From assembly GCA_050948825.1 (NCBI GenBank), contig JBMNEO010000010.1:62001-126000 (forward strand): a stretch of 64,000 nt of DNA, read 5' to 3'. The notes under the pieces are model-generated. The model was not told where the DNA came from, did not search any database, and was given only the letters and a program-made list of their open reading frames with translations. Source of the DNA: DUQX01 sp050948825. GTDB lineage: Bacteria > Bacillota > Dethiobacteria > DTU022 > UBA8154. Of this stretch, positions 9,351 to 16,580 are shown one piece after another. The stretch's first letter is position 1. Every line of letters starts with the position of its first letter. A program made the position numbers and the translations under genes.

Positions 9351-9554
9351 ACTGCATTTTTCTACTCCAGCCAATCTGGCTGCAGAACCGCTGTCGAAAC
9401 ATTTATTTTTTTCCAATATGCCCTTTTGTTCGCTTGTGATAGGGATGAAGTTCTTTGGGGAGGCATACTCTATTTTTTCGAAAAGGGCGGTGTTAGGACC
9501 ATGTACCCTCGGCAGAGCATAACAAGGACATGTCGGTTGGCGGGTTCTGACAGC

Positions 9555-9582
9555 TGCGATAGGAGAACCGTCCCTTCTTTCG
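9555..9582. repeat. Divergent copy of the AGAACCGTCCC hairpin family
   Basis: TGCGATAGGAGAACCGTCCC is followed by TTCTTTCG. The core is conserved but the right arm is degenerate. It lies in the 455-bp spacer between the 9294 hairpin and the cold-shock gene, which otherwise holds only the cold-shock promoter region. Confidence 0.6.
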
Positions 9583-9651
9583 GTGTACTCTATCAAGTTA
9601 GTTCCAGCATAAAAAACTTTTCTTATTCATTTTTCATTTCTCTGCAGGAGC

Positions 9652-9680
9652 TTGCAATTGTATTTTGTTTATGGTAGAGT
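9652..9680 (+). promoter_or_regulatory. Possible promoter of the cold-shock gene
   Basis: TTGCAA, a 17-base spacer and TAGAGT, each matching consensus at four of six positions. It would leave a leader of about 120 nt before the cold-shock ATG; long leaders are common for csp genes. Confidence 0.4.
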
Positions 9681-9805
9681 AATTTGGAATTAAAAAGATG
9701 AGAAGAACTTAAACGAACTTAAGGCCTCTTAACATAGCAAGGACAAAGTATGTTTGTGTTATTCCGCTTTTTGATTCAAAAAATATTAAGGAGGCCTGCC
9801 ATTAT

Positions 9806-10003
9806 ATGGAAGGTAAAGTTAAATGGTTTAATTCAGAGAAAGGATACGGATTTATTGAAAGAAGCGAAGGCGGAGATGTATTCGTTCACTTTTCAGCGAT
9901 CCAGACCGATGGGTTTAAAACATTAGAAGAAGGGCAAAGCGTAAAATTTGACGTTGTCGAAGGCAATCGCGGCCTTCAAGCGGCTAACGTTGTTCCTTTA
10001 TAA
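9806..10003 (+). CDS. Cold-shock protein (CspA/CspB family)
   Basis: A 65-residue single OB-fold nucleic-acid chaperone. RNP1 reads KGYGFIER and RNP2 reads DVFVHFSAI, as in CspA/B/D proteins, and the sequence opens MEGKVKWFNSEK. A strong ribosome-binding site (AAGGAGG, 9789-9795) precedes the ATG. It is monocistronic. The hairpin at 10016-10048 follows the stop within 15 bases and may act as its terminator. Confidence 0.96.
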   Translation: MEGKVKWFNSEKGYGFIERSEGGDVFVHFSAIQTDGFKTLEEGQSVKFDVVEGNRGLQAANVVPL

Positions 10004-10015
10004 GATTTCCAAGCC

Positions 10016-10048
10016 GTGCGACAGAGGGGACGGTTCTCTCTGTCGCAC
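10016..10048. repeat. AGAACCGTCCC-family hairpin, TGCGACA stem
   Basis: An 11-base perfect stem (GTGCGACAGAG with CTCTGTCGCAC) encloses the core GGGACGGTT. It is followed by TATTTTTATT, so it may double as the csp terminator. Confidence 0.85.
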
Positions 10049-10213
10049 TATTTTTATTACTGGGAATGTGGTAGCTACAACATAAGAACTGCCGCTTGCT
10101 GCAGACCCTGCCGCACAATGGGATGAAATTCAGTTTTTATACTATTCAACACACAGCGCATAAAGATGGAATTTTGTAATAGTTTTACCAGTATAGTGCC
10201 GGAGTGCTGGTTG

Positions 10214-10334
10214 GAGGTTGACACTAAAACTACCTGTGCGAGCGACAGGGTGTGAACATTCTTTCTGTAAATGGCAATAATCTCCATTGTTTAATGGGGA
10301 TTATTGCCATTTACACGGGTGTTCATTCAACCTC
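10214..10334. repeat. Nested inverted repeats
   Basis: Three pairs of matched arms share one centre: GAGGTTGA (10214) with TCAACCTC (10327), TGAACA (10253) with TGTTCA (10320), and a 17-base pair TGTAAATGGCAATAATC (10266) with its exact complement at 10299-10315. The outer part also contains a direct repeat, ACTAAAAC followed by GTGCGA-type sequence (from 10223 and 10336). No gene was recognised in 10049-10439. Confidence 0.75.
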
Positions 10335-10348
10335 TACTAAAACACCCG

Positions 10349-10429
10349 TGCGACAGCAAGAACCGTCCCCGCTGTCGCAGTCCCCGCTGTCGCAGCAGTG
10401 CGACAGCGAGAACCGTCCCCGTTGTCGCA
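10349..10429. repeat. Two AGAACCGTCCC-family hairpins plus a right-arm duplication
   Basis: Full 31-base units with a TGCGACAGC stem lie at 10349-10379 and 10399-10429. Between them, TCCCCGCTGTCGCAG (10381-10395) duplicates the right half of the first unit. Confidence 0.85.
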
Positions 10430-10439
10430 TTCCGTTGCT

Positions 10440-11531
10440 TTATTTTTCAGTATTAACGTTAATCTTTGTATTGCCTCTTGCCTGACGCAGGGATATGCTA
10501 TGTGTTCCTTCTCCCCAGCTTTTTACGGCTTTCAGCCAGGGTTTTACGCTTTGTGGCGCGGCCAATTCCTGGTCTGTGCTTTTGTGCCCGGTCATCTTTT
10601 CTTCCTGAATTTCAAGCAGGTCCCATGTTACATTGCCCTGCAGATCCCCCTGCCTTAGTATTTCCACCGCCAGGCGGGCATCTTCTGCCGAATCAAGGTA
10701 CACCTGTGAATTATTCCCCTCGTGGTTTATGGACCAGTTGCTTTTTACAGCCGGCAGGTGGAGCTGAAGATTCCCCCGGGCTTTGAGGACCTCTACATTA
10801 ATTGTTTCAGGAATGAGCACGGTTATTTCCTGGTCTGTTACCTCGTGGTGGAACAGGAGATGATGCGGGTTGGCAGGACGGAAGATTTTTACGTAGAGGG
10901 TGTTCCCTAAATACTCCCCTTTTACCAATTGCTCCTTCGCATAGGCTTCCGCTTCTTCTTCCGAGGGGAAATACCCTTTGTAAATAGCGGATATTTTAAT
11001 CTCATCACCTTCGTATGCCTTTAAAACCACTTCCCCGCTTTCCACTTCAAGGGAAAGGGACTGCAAACTGTCGTTAATGCTGCAAGACAATTTTTCTTCT
11101 TCGACTACCCGGGCGCTGGAAAGGAAAAACCTTTGTGCCGCTGCGAACAGCCCTGACGATTCAAGGAAATAAAACCCCGCGCCGGCTGCCAGGAACACTA
11201 TGACCAGGAAAATGCTAAGAAAATCATAAGTGAAACGAAACCTGCTCTTCTTGGAAAAGGTCAGCGAGTTAAAAAGGATTATCTCTAGCCCGAGAACAAT
11301 GATCAGCAACGGCCAAAAATTAACGATATAGTATAAAATGTCAACCTCGAAAAACCTGCCAAGGATTAGAAATAACCCCAGGGCAATTAGCGTTAACCCC
11401 ATGGAAAAGGTTCCTACTCTCCAGTATCTTATTTCGCTGTTTTGTCTTGCAGGCCGGGGGTGGGCTGTTTGTGGAGCCGGGCCGGGGGTGCTCCGGCTTT
11501 GCGCATTCTGTTCACTATTGTTCTTCTGCAC
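10440..11531 (-). CDS. Membrane protein with LiaF-like N-terminus and extracellular sheet domain
   Basis: Last gene of the sigma-factor operon. Residues 1-35 are Ser/Pro/Gln-rich and cytoplasmic. About residues 45-125 hold four hydrophobic segments (MGLTLIALGLFLILGRFF, FWPLLIIVLGLEIILF, and a third and fourth near FLSIFLVIVFLAAGAGFYFL) as in LiaI/LiaF-type DUF5668 proteins. The remaining ~230 residues alternate in the manner of a beta-sheet domain similar to toast_rack/DUF4097 adhesin-like domains (SLSLEVESGEVVLKAYEGDE, INVEVLKARGNLQLHLP). I infer an envelope-stress sensor or regulator. It overlaps the upstream gene by 17 bases, so the two are probably translationally coupled. Confidence 0.7.
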   Translation of the reverse strand: MQKNNSEQNAQSRSTPGPAPQTAHPRPARQNSEIRYWRVGTFSMGLTLIALGLFLILGRFFEVDILYYIVNFWPLLIIVLGLEIILFNSLTFSKKSRFRFTYDFLSIFLVIVFLAAGAGFYFLESSGLFAAAQRFFLSSARVVEEEKLSCSINDSLQSLSLEVESGEVVLKAYEGDEIKISAIYKGYFPSEEEAEAYAKEQLVKGEYLGNTLYVKIFRPANPHHLLFHHEVTDQEITVLIPETINVEVLKARGNLQLHLPAVKSNWSINHEGNNSQVYLDSAEDARLAVEILRQGDLQGNVTWDLLEIQEEKMTGHKSTDQELAAPQSVKPWLKAVKSWGEGTHSISLRQARGNTKINVNTEK

Positions 11532-11994
11532 TGTTTTTCACCTTCTTTCCCCGCAGAATAAAGACCCCCAGTGCAATTAACAATACCGCCGTTAAAAGGG
11601 AACGAAAGTCGTACCAACCGGTGTCAAAATAAAGGGACCACAAACGCCCGAGGTGGCGATCTGCCAGCAGATAAGCTCCGAGCACGATGAGGCCCCACCC
11701 CAGCCAGGGTTGTTTTACCCTCAAAGCCTCCCATTTAATAAGCGGTTCATCGACAATCTCGCCATAGAGGGTGTAATCCCTTGTTTTTTGCAGAGCATCG
11801 AAAAGGCCGTAGAACCAGATGATGGGAAGCCAGAAAGGAAACCCCAGCCGCAGAAAATCAACTAAAAATATCGAGCCGAAAAAAAGGATCATAAACTGGA
11901 GCCCGCGGTTCATCGCTCCCAGGTAAAGATGGCCTACCCCGGGAACAAAGGAGAGAAAAAGCGTTAGGATAAAACTGGGTTTTCCGTGTTGCAT
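11515..11994 (-). CDS. Small multi-pass membrane protein, LiaI/TM2-like
   Basis: 159 residues. The N-terminus FLSFVPGVGHLYLGAMNRGLQ resembles the GxGHxYLG pattern of TM2-type domains. The C-terminal half has paired hydrophobic segments ending LLTAVLLIALGVFILRGKK, as in LiaI/LiaF-like DUF5668 membrane domains. It is the third gene of the sigma-factor operon, 33 bases after the putative anti-sigma gene, and overlaps the next gene. No enzymatic motif is visible. A membrane-stress role is inferred from context only. Confidence 0.65.
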   Translation of the reverse strand: MQHGKPSFILTLFLSFVPGVGHLYLGAMNRGLQFMILFFGSIFLVDFLRLGFPFWLPIIWFYGLFDALQKTRDYTLYGEIVDEPLIKWEALRVKQPWLGWGLIVLGAYLLADRHLGRLWSLYFDTGWYDFRSLLTAVLLIALGVFILRGKKVKNSAEEQ

Positions 11995-12027
11995 AATTGA
12001 TACCCCCTTATAGTAATCTGTTTTCTC

Positions 12028-12435
12028 CTAAATAAAGTTTAAAAAATCTCTTAATCTATCCAATAAAGAATGGAAATAGTAATCCGATATAATAAACCGA
12101 TCAAAGTACTGCAGTTCCCCCGGCAGCCGGGAGATGTAATCAAAAAACCCAAAGTGAACCAGGATTACGGTGATGCACGCCGCAGCCGCATAGTGGAGCC
12201 ATGCCCAGGCCCACACGTTTCTTTTTTCTTTGAAAGAGCTAGTTTCCGGCAAGCCGACCATGACCCGATCAACAAAACCAGAGGGCGGGGATTCCAGGTT
12301 GTTTTCCAGACAGCCTATGAAGAGCTGCAGGCAGTGCTCGCAGGTTTGCAGGGCTTTTCTGTATTCTTCTTCATTTTCAATCTTCCCCTCTGTATAATCC
12401 GCCCAGTTAAGATGTTGATGTTCGGGGCATTTCAT
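12028..12435 (-). CDS. Probable membrane-bound anti-sigma factor
   Basis: 135 residues. The N-terminus carries H/C residues (CPEHQH and a CEHC pair near residue 34) that resemble a degenerate zinc-binding anti-sigma domain, without the exact HxxxCxxC spacing. One membrane segment lies near residues 80-100 (AAAACITVILVHFGFF), followed by a short outside tail. I chose the ATG at 12435, with GGAGG eight bases upstream; a GTG at 12444 is less likely. The start lies inside the sigma gene, so the pair is probably translationally coupled, as is usual for ECF sigma/anti-sigma pairs. Function is inferred from position and topology. Confidence 0.65.
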   Translation of the reverse strand: MKCPEHQHLNWADYTEGKIENEEEYRKALQTCEHCLQLFIGCLENNLESPPSGFVDRVMVGLPETSSFKEKRNVWAWAWLHYAAAACITVILVHFGFFDYISRLPGELQYFDRFIISDYYFHSLLDRLRDFLNFI

Positions 12436-13171
12436 TCTTTTCACCTCCCGGCTCCACTTTTTTCAGCATTGCTTTTGCCCTGTATATTCTGGACTCTATC
12501 GTCTTCACCGAGACCTTTTCCTTGCCGGCCATTTCCCTGTAAGTCTTTCGCTTAATGTAATGTTCAAGAATTGCCCGCCGGTAAATATCTGGAAGGTTTT
12601 CAATCTTCCTGTAAAGTTCGGACTGCTCTTCGAGCTTAATTACGGCTTCTTGCGGATCGAGGTCCTCTGGAATACTGTTCCGCGTGTATATCTCCTGCTC
12701 ATCGCGCAGGAGGCGATGGCGCTTTTCCTGCCGGCAGTAATCGAGAGATTTGTTCACTGTTATGCGAACGAGCCAGGTTGAGAAAGAAGCCTGAAAACGA
12801 AAACTGCTCAGGGAGCGGAAAGCTTGCCAGAAGGCCTCCTGGGAGATATCCTCAGCCGCAGCGGGATCTCTGACAATCTTTAGGGCTGTCGTATAGACTA
12901 ATTTGCTGTATTTAATAACCAGCGGCTGAAAGGCGGCTTTTTCGCCCTTCAGGACTCTGGCTAACAATTGCTTCTCTTGAATAACTGCCGCCCCCCTTCG
13001 GCCTTCTATATTGTTAGACGTTTTAATTTTTAATTTCACTGCATGCAAATGAAGTAGGGATAGAAGTAGAAGTAGGAATATTAGAAGAAATATAGAAACC
13101 TTATTATATCTGTCAGTATTTAAGGCCTGGGTATCAAAAACAATCCAATTACCTGGTATGAAATATTGCAT
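12407..13171 (-). CDS. ECF-type RNA polymerase sigma factor
   Basis: Sigma-70 region 2 spans about residues 82-150 (AAAEDISQEAFWQAFRSL, FSTWLVRITVNKSLDYCR) and region 4 about 185-245 (LPDIYRRAILEHYI, VSVKTIESRIYRAK). Conserved sequence begins only near residue 64 (IQEKQLLARVLKGEKAAF). The preceding open frame encodes a Leu-rich hydrophobic stretch that is atypical for a soluble sigma factor. In-frame GTG (13039) and TTG (12967) are possible starts; none has a convincing ribosome-binding site. It heads a four-gene operon with a probable anti-sigma and two membrane proteins, which suggests control by an envelope signal. Confidence 0.85.
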   Translation of the reverse strand: MQYFIPGNWIVFDTQALNTDRYNKVSIFLLIFLLLLLSLLHLHAVKLKIKTSNNIEGRRGAAVIQEKQLLARVLKGEKAAFQPLVIKYSKLVYTTALKIVRDPAAAEDISQEAFWQAFRSLSSFRFQASFSTWLVRITVNKSLDYCRQEKRHRLLRDEQEIYTRNSIPEDLDPQEAVIKLEEQSELYRKIENLPDIYRRAILEHYIKRKTYREMAGKEKVSVKTIESRIYRAKAMLKKVEPGGEKNEMPRTSTS

Positions 13172-13286
13172 GATCCATTATCCTACAACAGGCGCTATTA
13201 ATCCAGCCGGTACAGGGAGGAAGATCATAGTTGATAACATGTTAATAGAGCCTTTTTGCCCGAAGCAACCGCTGTAACAACAGATA

Positions 13287-13316
13287 TTGACATATGCTCA
13301 TTAACTGGGTTACAAT
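13287..13316 (+). promoter_or_regulatory. Candidate promoter upstream of yqeB
   Basis: A perfect TTGACA (13287), an 18-base spacer and TACAAT (13311). It would start transcription near 13323, about 200 bases before yqeB. Confidence 0.65.
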
Positions 13317-13390
13317 TTAATCAGAAAATGAGAGAGCAGGATGCGGGCATCTTCTGCCATGCCGAAGTGCAGAAATAATGGTGTTGTTAA

Positions 13391-13532
13391 CGTGAAAAAA
13401 GCTTAAAAATATATACCATAGATCACAGATCACCAACTCTAATAGATGTTTTTAAAGCTGTTAGAGTTATCTCGGATGTCGGTAGTATTCACAATGCGGT
13501 GAAAGTAGTCATTGGAGGAGTTGATAAAAGGT
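13391..13532 (+). other. Open frame coupled to yqeB without a recognisable start
   Basis: A 46-codon open frame (including SPTLIDVFKAVRVISDVG and NAVKVVIGGVDKR) ends in a TGA that overlaps the yqeB GTG. The residue pattern looks protein-like, but no ATG/GTG/TTG start precedes it in frame and no family was recognised. It may be the remnant of a gene or chance. The rest of 13172-13530 holds only the promoter above and a short TTCTGC/GCAGAA hairpin. Confidence 0.3.
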
Positions 13533-14343
13533 GAGACAGTTACCATCAAAAGTATTGATCAAAGGTGCCGGGGATCTGGCCAGCGGGACCGCCCACCGCC
13601 TGTGGCAGGCCGGATTTGATGTTGTCATGCTGGAGCTGCCGCAACCGCTTGTCGTTAGGCGCAGCGTCTCTTTTGCTTCTGCCGTTTATGGGGGTTCCGT
13701 GTCCATTGAAGGGGTTGAAGCGAGGTGTTGCCGGGGGGTCGAAGAAGCCGACCGCATAGAGGACTTGCTGGAAAAACGAATTATACCCGTATTTATCGAT
13801 CCGGAGGGTAAGTTGATACAAATCTATCAACCCGATGTTCTGGTTGACGCCATTCTGGCCAAAAGAAATACAGGCACTTCTATTGGCGATGCGCCCCTTG
13901 TTATAGGGCTGGGCCCCGGTTTTGCAGCAGGGAAGGATGTCCATGCCGTTATTGAAACCCAGCGAGGCCATGATCTGGGCAGAGTAATCTATGAAGGTTG
14001 TGCCGCCCCAAACACGGGCGTGCCCGGCGATATAGCAGGCTTTGCACTGGAAAGGGTGCTGCGGGCACCGGCTGCAGGGGTATTTACAACCCTGAAAAAA
14101 ATTGGCGACCTTGTTGAAGAAGGCGAGACAGTTGCTGCTGTAAACGATGTACCCGTTAAGGCGGCAATAAGCGGTGTTCTACGCGGTTTACTTTATCCCG
14201 GCCTGGAGGTTGGACCGGGGGCAAAAATTGGAGATATCGATCCACGCGGGAAAGAAATAGCTGTTCATACCATTTCTGATAAAGCGAGATCCATAGCGGG
14301 AGGGGTGCTGGAGGCAATTTTACATTTGTCATATAACCGGTGA
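13531..14343 (+). CDS. yqeB: Selenium-dependent molybdenum hydroxylase maturation protein YqeB
   Basis: A 270-residue protein of the EF2563/YqeB family, linked by genome context to maturation of selenium-dependent molybdenum hydroxylases. The N-terminus VLIKGAGDLASGTAHRLW is the characteristic GAGDLATG-like Rossmann motif. IGLGPGFAAGKDVHAVIET and GCAAPNTGVPG are also family hallmarks. The C-terminal ~90 residues (APAAGVFTTLKKIGDLVEEG) resemble a biotinyl/lipoyl-like barrel. GGAGGAG lies ten bases before the GTG. xdhC follows on the same strand. No molybdenum hydroxylase subunit is in the window. Confidence 0.88.
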   Translation: MRQLPSKVLIKGAGDLASGTAHRLWQAGFDVVMLELPQPLVVRRSVSFASAVYGGSVSIEGVEARCCRGVEEADRIEDLLEKRIIPVFIDPEGKLIQIYQPDVLVDAILAKRNTGTSIGDAPLVIGLGPGFAAGKDVHAVIETQRGHDLGRVIYEGCAAPNTGVPGDIAGFALERVLRAPAAGVFTTLKKIGDLVEEGETVAAVNDVPVKAAISGVLRGLLYPGLEVGPGAKIGDIDPRGKEIAVHTISDKARSIAGGVLEAILHLSYNR

Positions 14344-14367
14344 TTATATAGCACTTTATTATTATGG

Positions 14368-14513
14368 CTCCACTGTAAAAATTCCATTTTGATTAACTTG
14401 TTTCAAAAGTGGAGAGATAATATTCGTTTTCCTTATTTTATTATGCTGCAAACAAGTAAAGACCTCAAAATTTTTAAAAGTGGGGATCTCTCAAATTCAA
14501 TTCATTAATAATG
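14368..14513 (-). repeat. Dispersed ~146-bp element, copy 1
   Basis: The reverse complement of this stretch aligns along its length with 33418-33562. Both contain AATGAATTGAATTTGAGA, CTTGTTTGCAGC, CCACTTTTGAAA and an end CAGTGG. No coding potential is apparent. The outer end carries CCACT/AGTGG complementary sequence. It occupies most of the yqeB-xdhC spacer. Confidence 0.8.
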
Positions 14514-14643
14514 ATTTATGCAGTGGAATCAATTGTGGAATCAATTATATATAATGCTTTGTCTCCATTAGGTTTGGTAGTATTTAGCGGTGCTTTAGCT
14601 GTAGTATTTCAATTAAAAATTTTTCCCGGGGGTGTGTAAATTG

Positions 14644-15468
14644 ATGGAAAAAGATATTTTTGAACACCTTAGTAAGATGGCAGGAAACGCGGAACCTGCC
14701 GCCCTTGTTACGATTATAGAATCAACCGGATCTGCTCCGGGTAAAACGGGCTTTAAAATGCTGGTTGATCTTGAAGGTAATACATTGGGTACCGTTGGCG
14801 GCGGCCGGATTGAGGCGACAGTAATCCAGGAAGCAGTAGAGGCCATTAAAAAAAATGCCTCCCAAATCAGAAAGTACAGGCTGGATAATGAACAAGCCGG
14901 AGGGTTGGGAATGATCTGCGGCGGGGATGTAACGGTTTTTATCGACGTAATTATCCCTCCGGAATCACTTCTCATCATCGGAGCAGGGCATATTGCCCAG
15001 CCCCTCGCAGCCATGGCGAAAATTGTGGGTTTTCATGTGACCGTGATGGATGACAGGGAGGAATTCTGCAACAGCGAAAGATTTCCGACGGCAGATCAGT
15101 GCCTGGTTGGAGAGATACCGGAGCTGCTGCAGAATTGGAAGATAACCAGGAATACTTACATTACCATTGTAACGCGTGGCCACGAACACGATCAGATAGC
15201 CCTGGAAAAAACTCTCCTTTCCGGAGCTTATTATTTGGGGATGATCGGTAGCGAAATTAAAGTTCAAACGATATATAATAACTTAATGGAAAAAGGTTTT
15301 TCCGAAAAAGACCTGGAGAAAGTGCATGCTCCTATCGGTCTGGATATCAAAGCCATTACCGCAGAAGAGATCGCCGTCAGCATCCTTGCACAGTTAATAT
15401 TTGAAAAGAACAAGGCTAAAGCTTATAAAGGGGTAAAGTTTAAAAATAACAACACCTGTCCGGCTTGA
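14644..15468 (+). CDS. xdhC: XdhC/CoxI-family molybdenum hydroxylase accessory protein
   Basis: XdhC proteins insert or sulfurate the molybdenum cofactor of xanthine-dehydrogenase-type enzymes. The N-terminal XdhC_CoxI domain shows ALVTIIESTGSAPGKTGFKM and TVGGGRIEATVI. The C-terminal Rossmann domain begins LLIIGAGHIAQPLAAMA and continues VTRGHEHDQIALE and YYLGMIGSEIKV. GGGGGTG lies nine bases before the ATG at 14644; a TTG at 14641 is also possible. It pairs with yqeB, separated by a repeat element. The client hydroxylase is presumably elsewhere. Confidence 0.92.
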   Translation: MEKDIFEHLSKMAGNAEPAALVTIIESTGSAPGKTGFKMLVDLEGNTLGTVGGGRIEATVIQEAVEAIKKNASQIRKYRLDNEQAGGLGMICGGDVTVFIDVIIPPESLLIIGAGHIAQPLAAMAKIVGFHVTVMDDREEFCNSERFPTADQCLVGEIPELLQNWKITRNTYITIVTRGHEHDQIALEKTLLSGAYYLGMIGSEIKVQTIYNNLMEKGFSEKDLEKVHAPIGLDIKAITAEEIAVSILAQLIFEKNKAKAYKGVKFKNNNTCPA

Positions 15469-15738
15469 CAGCTTTGAAATAATAGTATATTTTTAGATTT
15501 GAAAGTTTCTAAAGTTATAGTAGCTTTACTAATAAGCGCAAGCACCGAGTATTAATCATTAATGCCTACGCATTAAGCGCCAGGTATTCAGGCCCTTAAT
15601 CCTGAACCCTTGTGTTAACTTATCAATACTTTTTTGCGTTCCCATAAACAACGATGTACGATTATATGCTATATCGCCGGGTTTTGTGTGAGCATGTGGA
15701 GGCATTTGTTAATTTATTTAAAGAGCCATGACCTATGC

Positions 15739-15795
15739 CACCGTTATACTTATATACATATAACGTCTCGTTATATGTATATAAGTATAACGGTG
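15739..15795. promoter_or_regulatory. Palindrome of two operator-like sites (CGTTATA-N10-TATAACG)
   Basis: A perfect inverted repeat with 27-base arms and a 3-base centre. Each arm is itself an imperfect palindrome of 24 bp with the form CGTTATA-N10-TATAACG, at 15742-15765 and 15769-15792. It lies 270 bases after xdhC and about 120 bases before the NTPase start proposed here. Length and half-sites resemble what I recall of the ModE (molybdate-responsive) operator; this is a resemblance, not a demonstrated site. Nothing else was recognised in 15469-15917. Confidence 0.6.
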
Positions 15796-15917
15796 ATGAA
15801 AGGCGCATATAGATAATATACAGCGTGATTGAAAACTTGCAGCGGGTATATCTGTTTTCATTCCACACCGAACAGAACCAAATTATTTATATTAGCGATT
15901 GGAGAGTTGATGTCGCA

Positions 15918-16580
15918 GTGAAGAAAAACTTGTTTTTAGAAGGAAATATCCGTCTGGGAAAATCTGCACTGATTCGAGAAATCCTGCTTCCCTTTTTTCC
16001 CAAAGTGGGAGGAATTTTTGTGCAGAGGATATTTATCGGGGAGCGGTATGTCGCGTTTAAATTGCATCCGATAAAAGAAGTGGCGGATTATCGGCTGAAT
16101 CTATACGTGAACAGTTTAAGTGAAGTGAACAACCTTTTTCTTTACAGCGACAGCCGGGGTAAATGGCGGCCAAACAAAGAAGTTTTTGAAAACAGCGGGG
16201 TTGCATACCTGAAGGAAAGTGTCGAAAAAAACAAGCATTTAATACTGCTGGATGAATTGGGAGGGGTGGAGCTTGGCTGCCCTGCTTTTATGGAGGCGGT
16301 TATGATGGTGTTAAACAGTAAAATCCCCGTGCTTGGTGTTTTAAAATCCCGGCGAAATGCAGAAAAGCTGGGTGCAGCCCTGGCGGGTAAACAGGCGGGT
16401 AATTGCGCGGACAGTGCGTCCGCTGTTTTTGCGGAAAAAAAAGAAAAGGGGGGTTACGAGGCCTCTTTCCTGCAGCTTATCAAATCCCATCCGGAGCTTG
16501 ACCTTTTACGTGTTACCGAAAACAATGTTCCGGAAGTCCAAAGCAAAGTAAAAAAATTTGTGGAGAGGGCCGTTTCGTGA
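15918..16580 (+). CDS. NTPase_1 (THEP1)-like nucleoside-triphosphatase
   Basis: A P-loop protein. Walker A is GNIRLGKSALI just after the N-terminus and Walker B-like HLILLDELGGVELG lies near residue 112, as in THEP1/NTPase_1 proteins; the substrate is unknown. I prefer the GTG at 15918: GGAGAG lies 11 bases upstream and the protein then opens MKKNLFLEG as its relatives do. An upstream GTG (15825) would add 31 unconserved residues and has no ribosome-binding site. The insert near residues 155-180 (Ala/Gly/Lys-rich) looks variable. The stop overlaps the methyltransferase start (GTGA), so translation is coupled. Confidence 0.75.
   Translation: MKKNLFLEGNIRLGKSALIREILLPFFPKVGGIFVQRIFIGERYVAFKLHPIKEVADYRLNLYVNSLSEVNNLFLYSDSRGKWRPNKEVFENSGVAYLKESVEKNKHLILLDELGGVELGCPAFMEAVMMVLNSKIPVLGVLKSRRNAEKLGAALAGKQAGNCADSASAVFAEKKEKGGYEASFLQLIKSHPELDLLRVTENNVPEVQSKVKKFVERAVS

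Noticed and set aside
10075..10287. 70-codon minus-strand frame
   Set aside because: It lies within nested inverted repeats, and no family or start signal was recognised.
13323..13380. Short frame and TTCTGC/GCAGAA hairpin as a molybdenum-cofactor riboswitch before yqeB
   Set aside because: Too small, and the conserved Moco RNA segments are not present as far as I can recall them.
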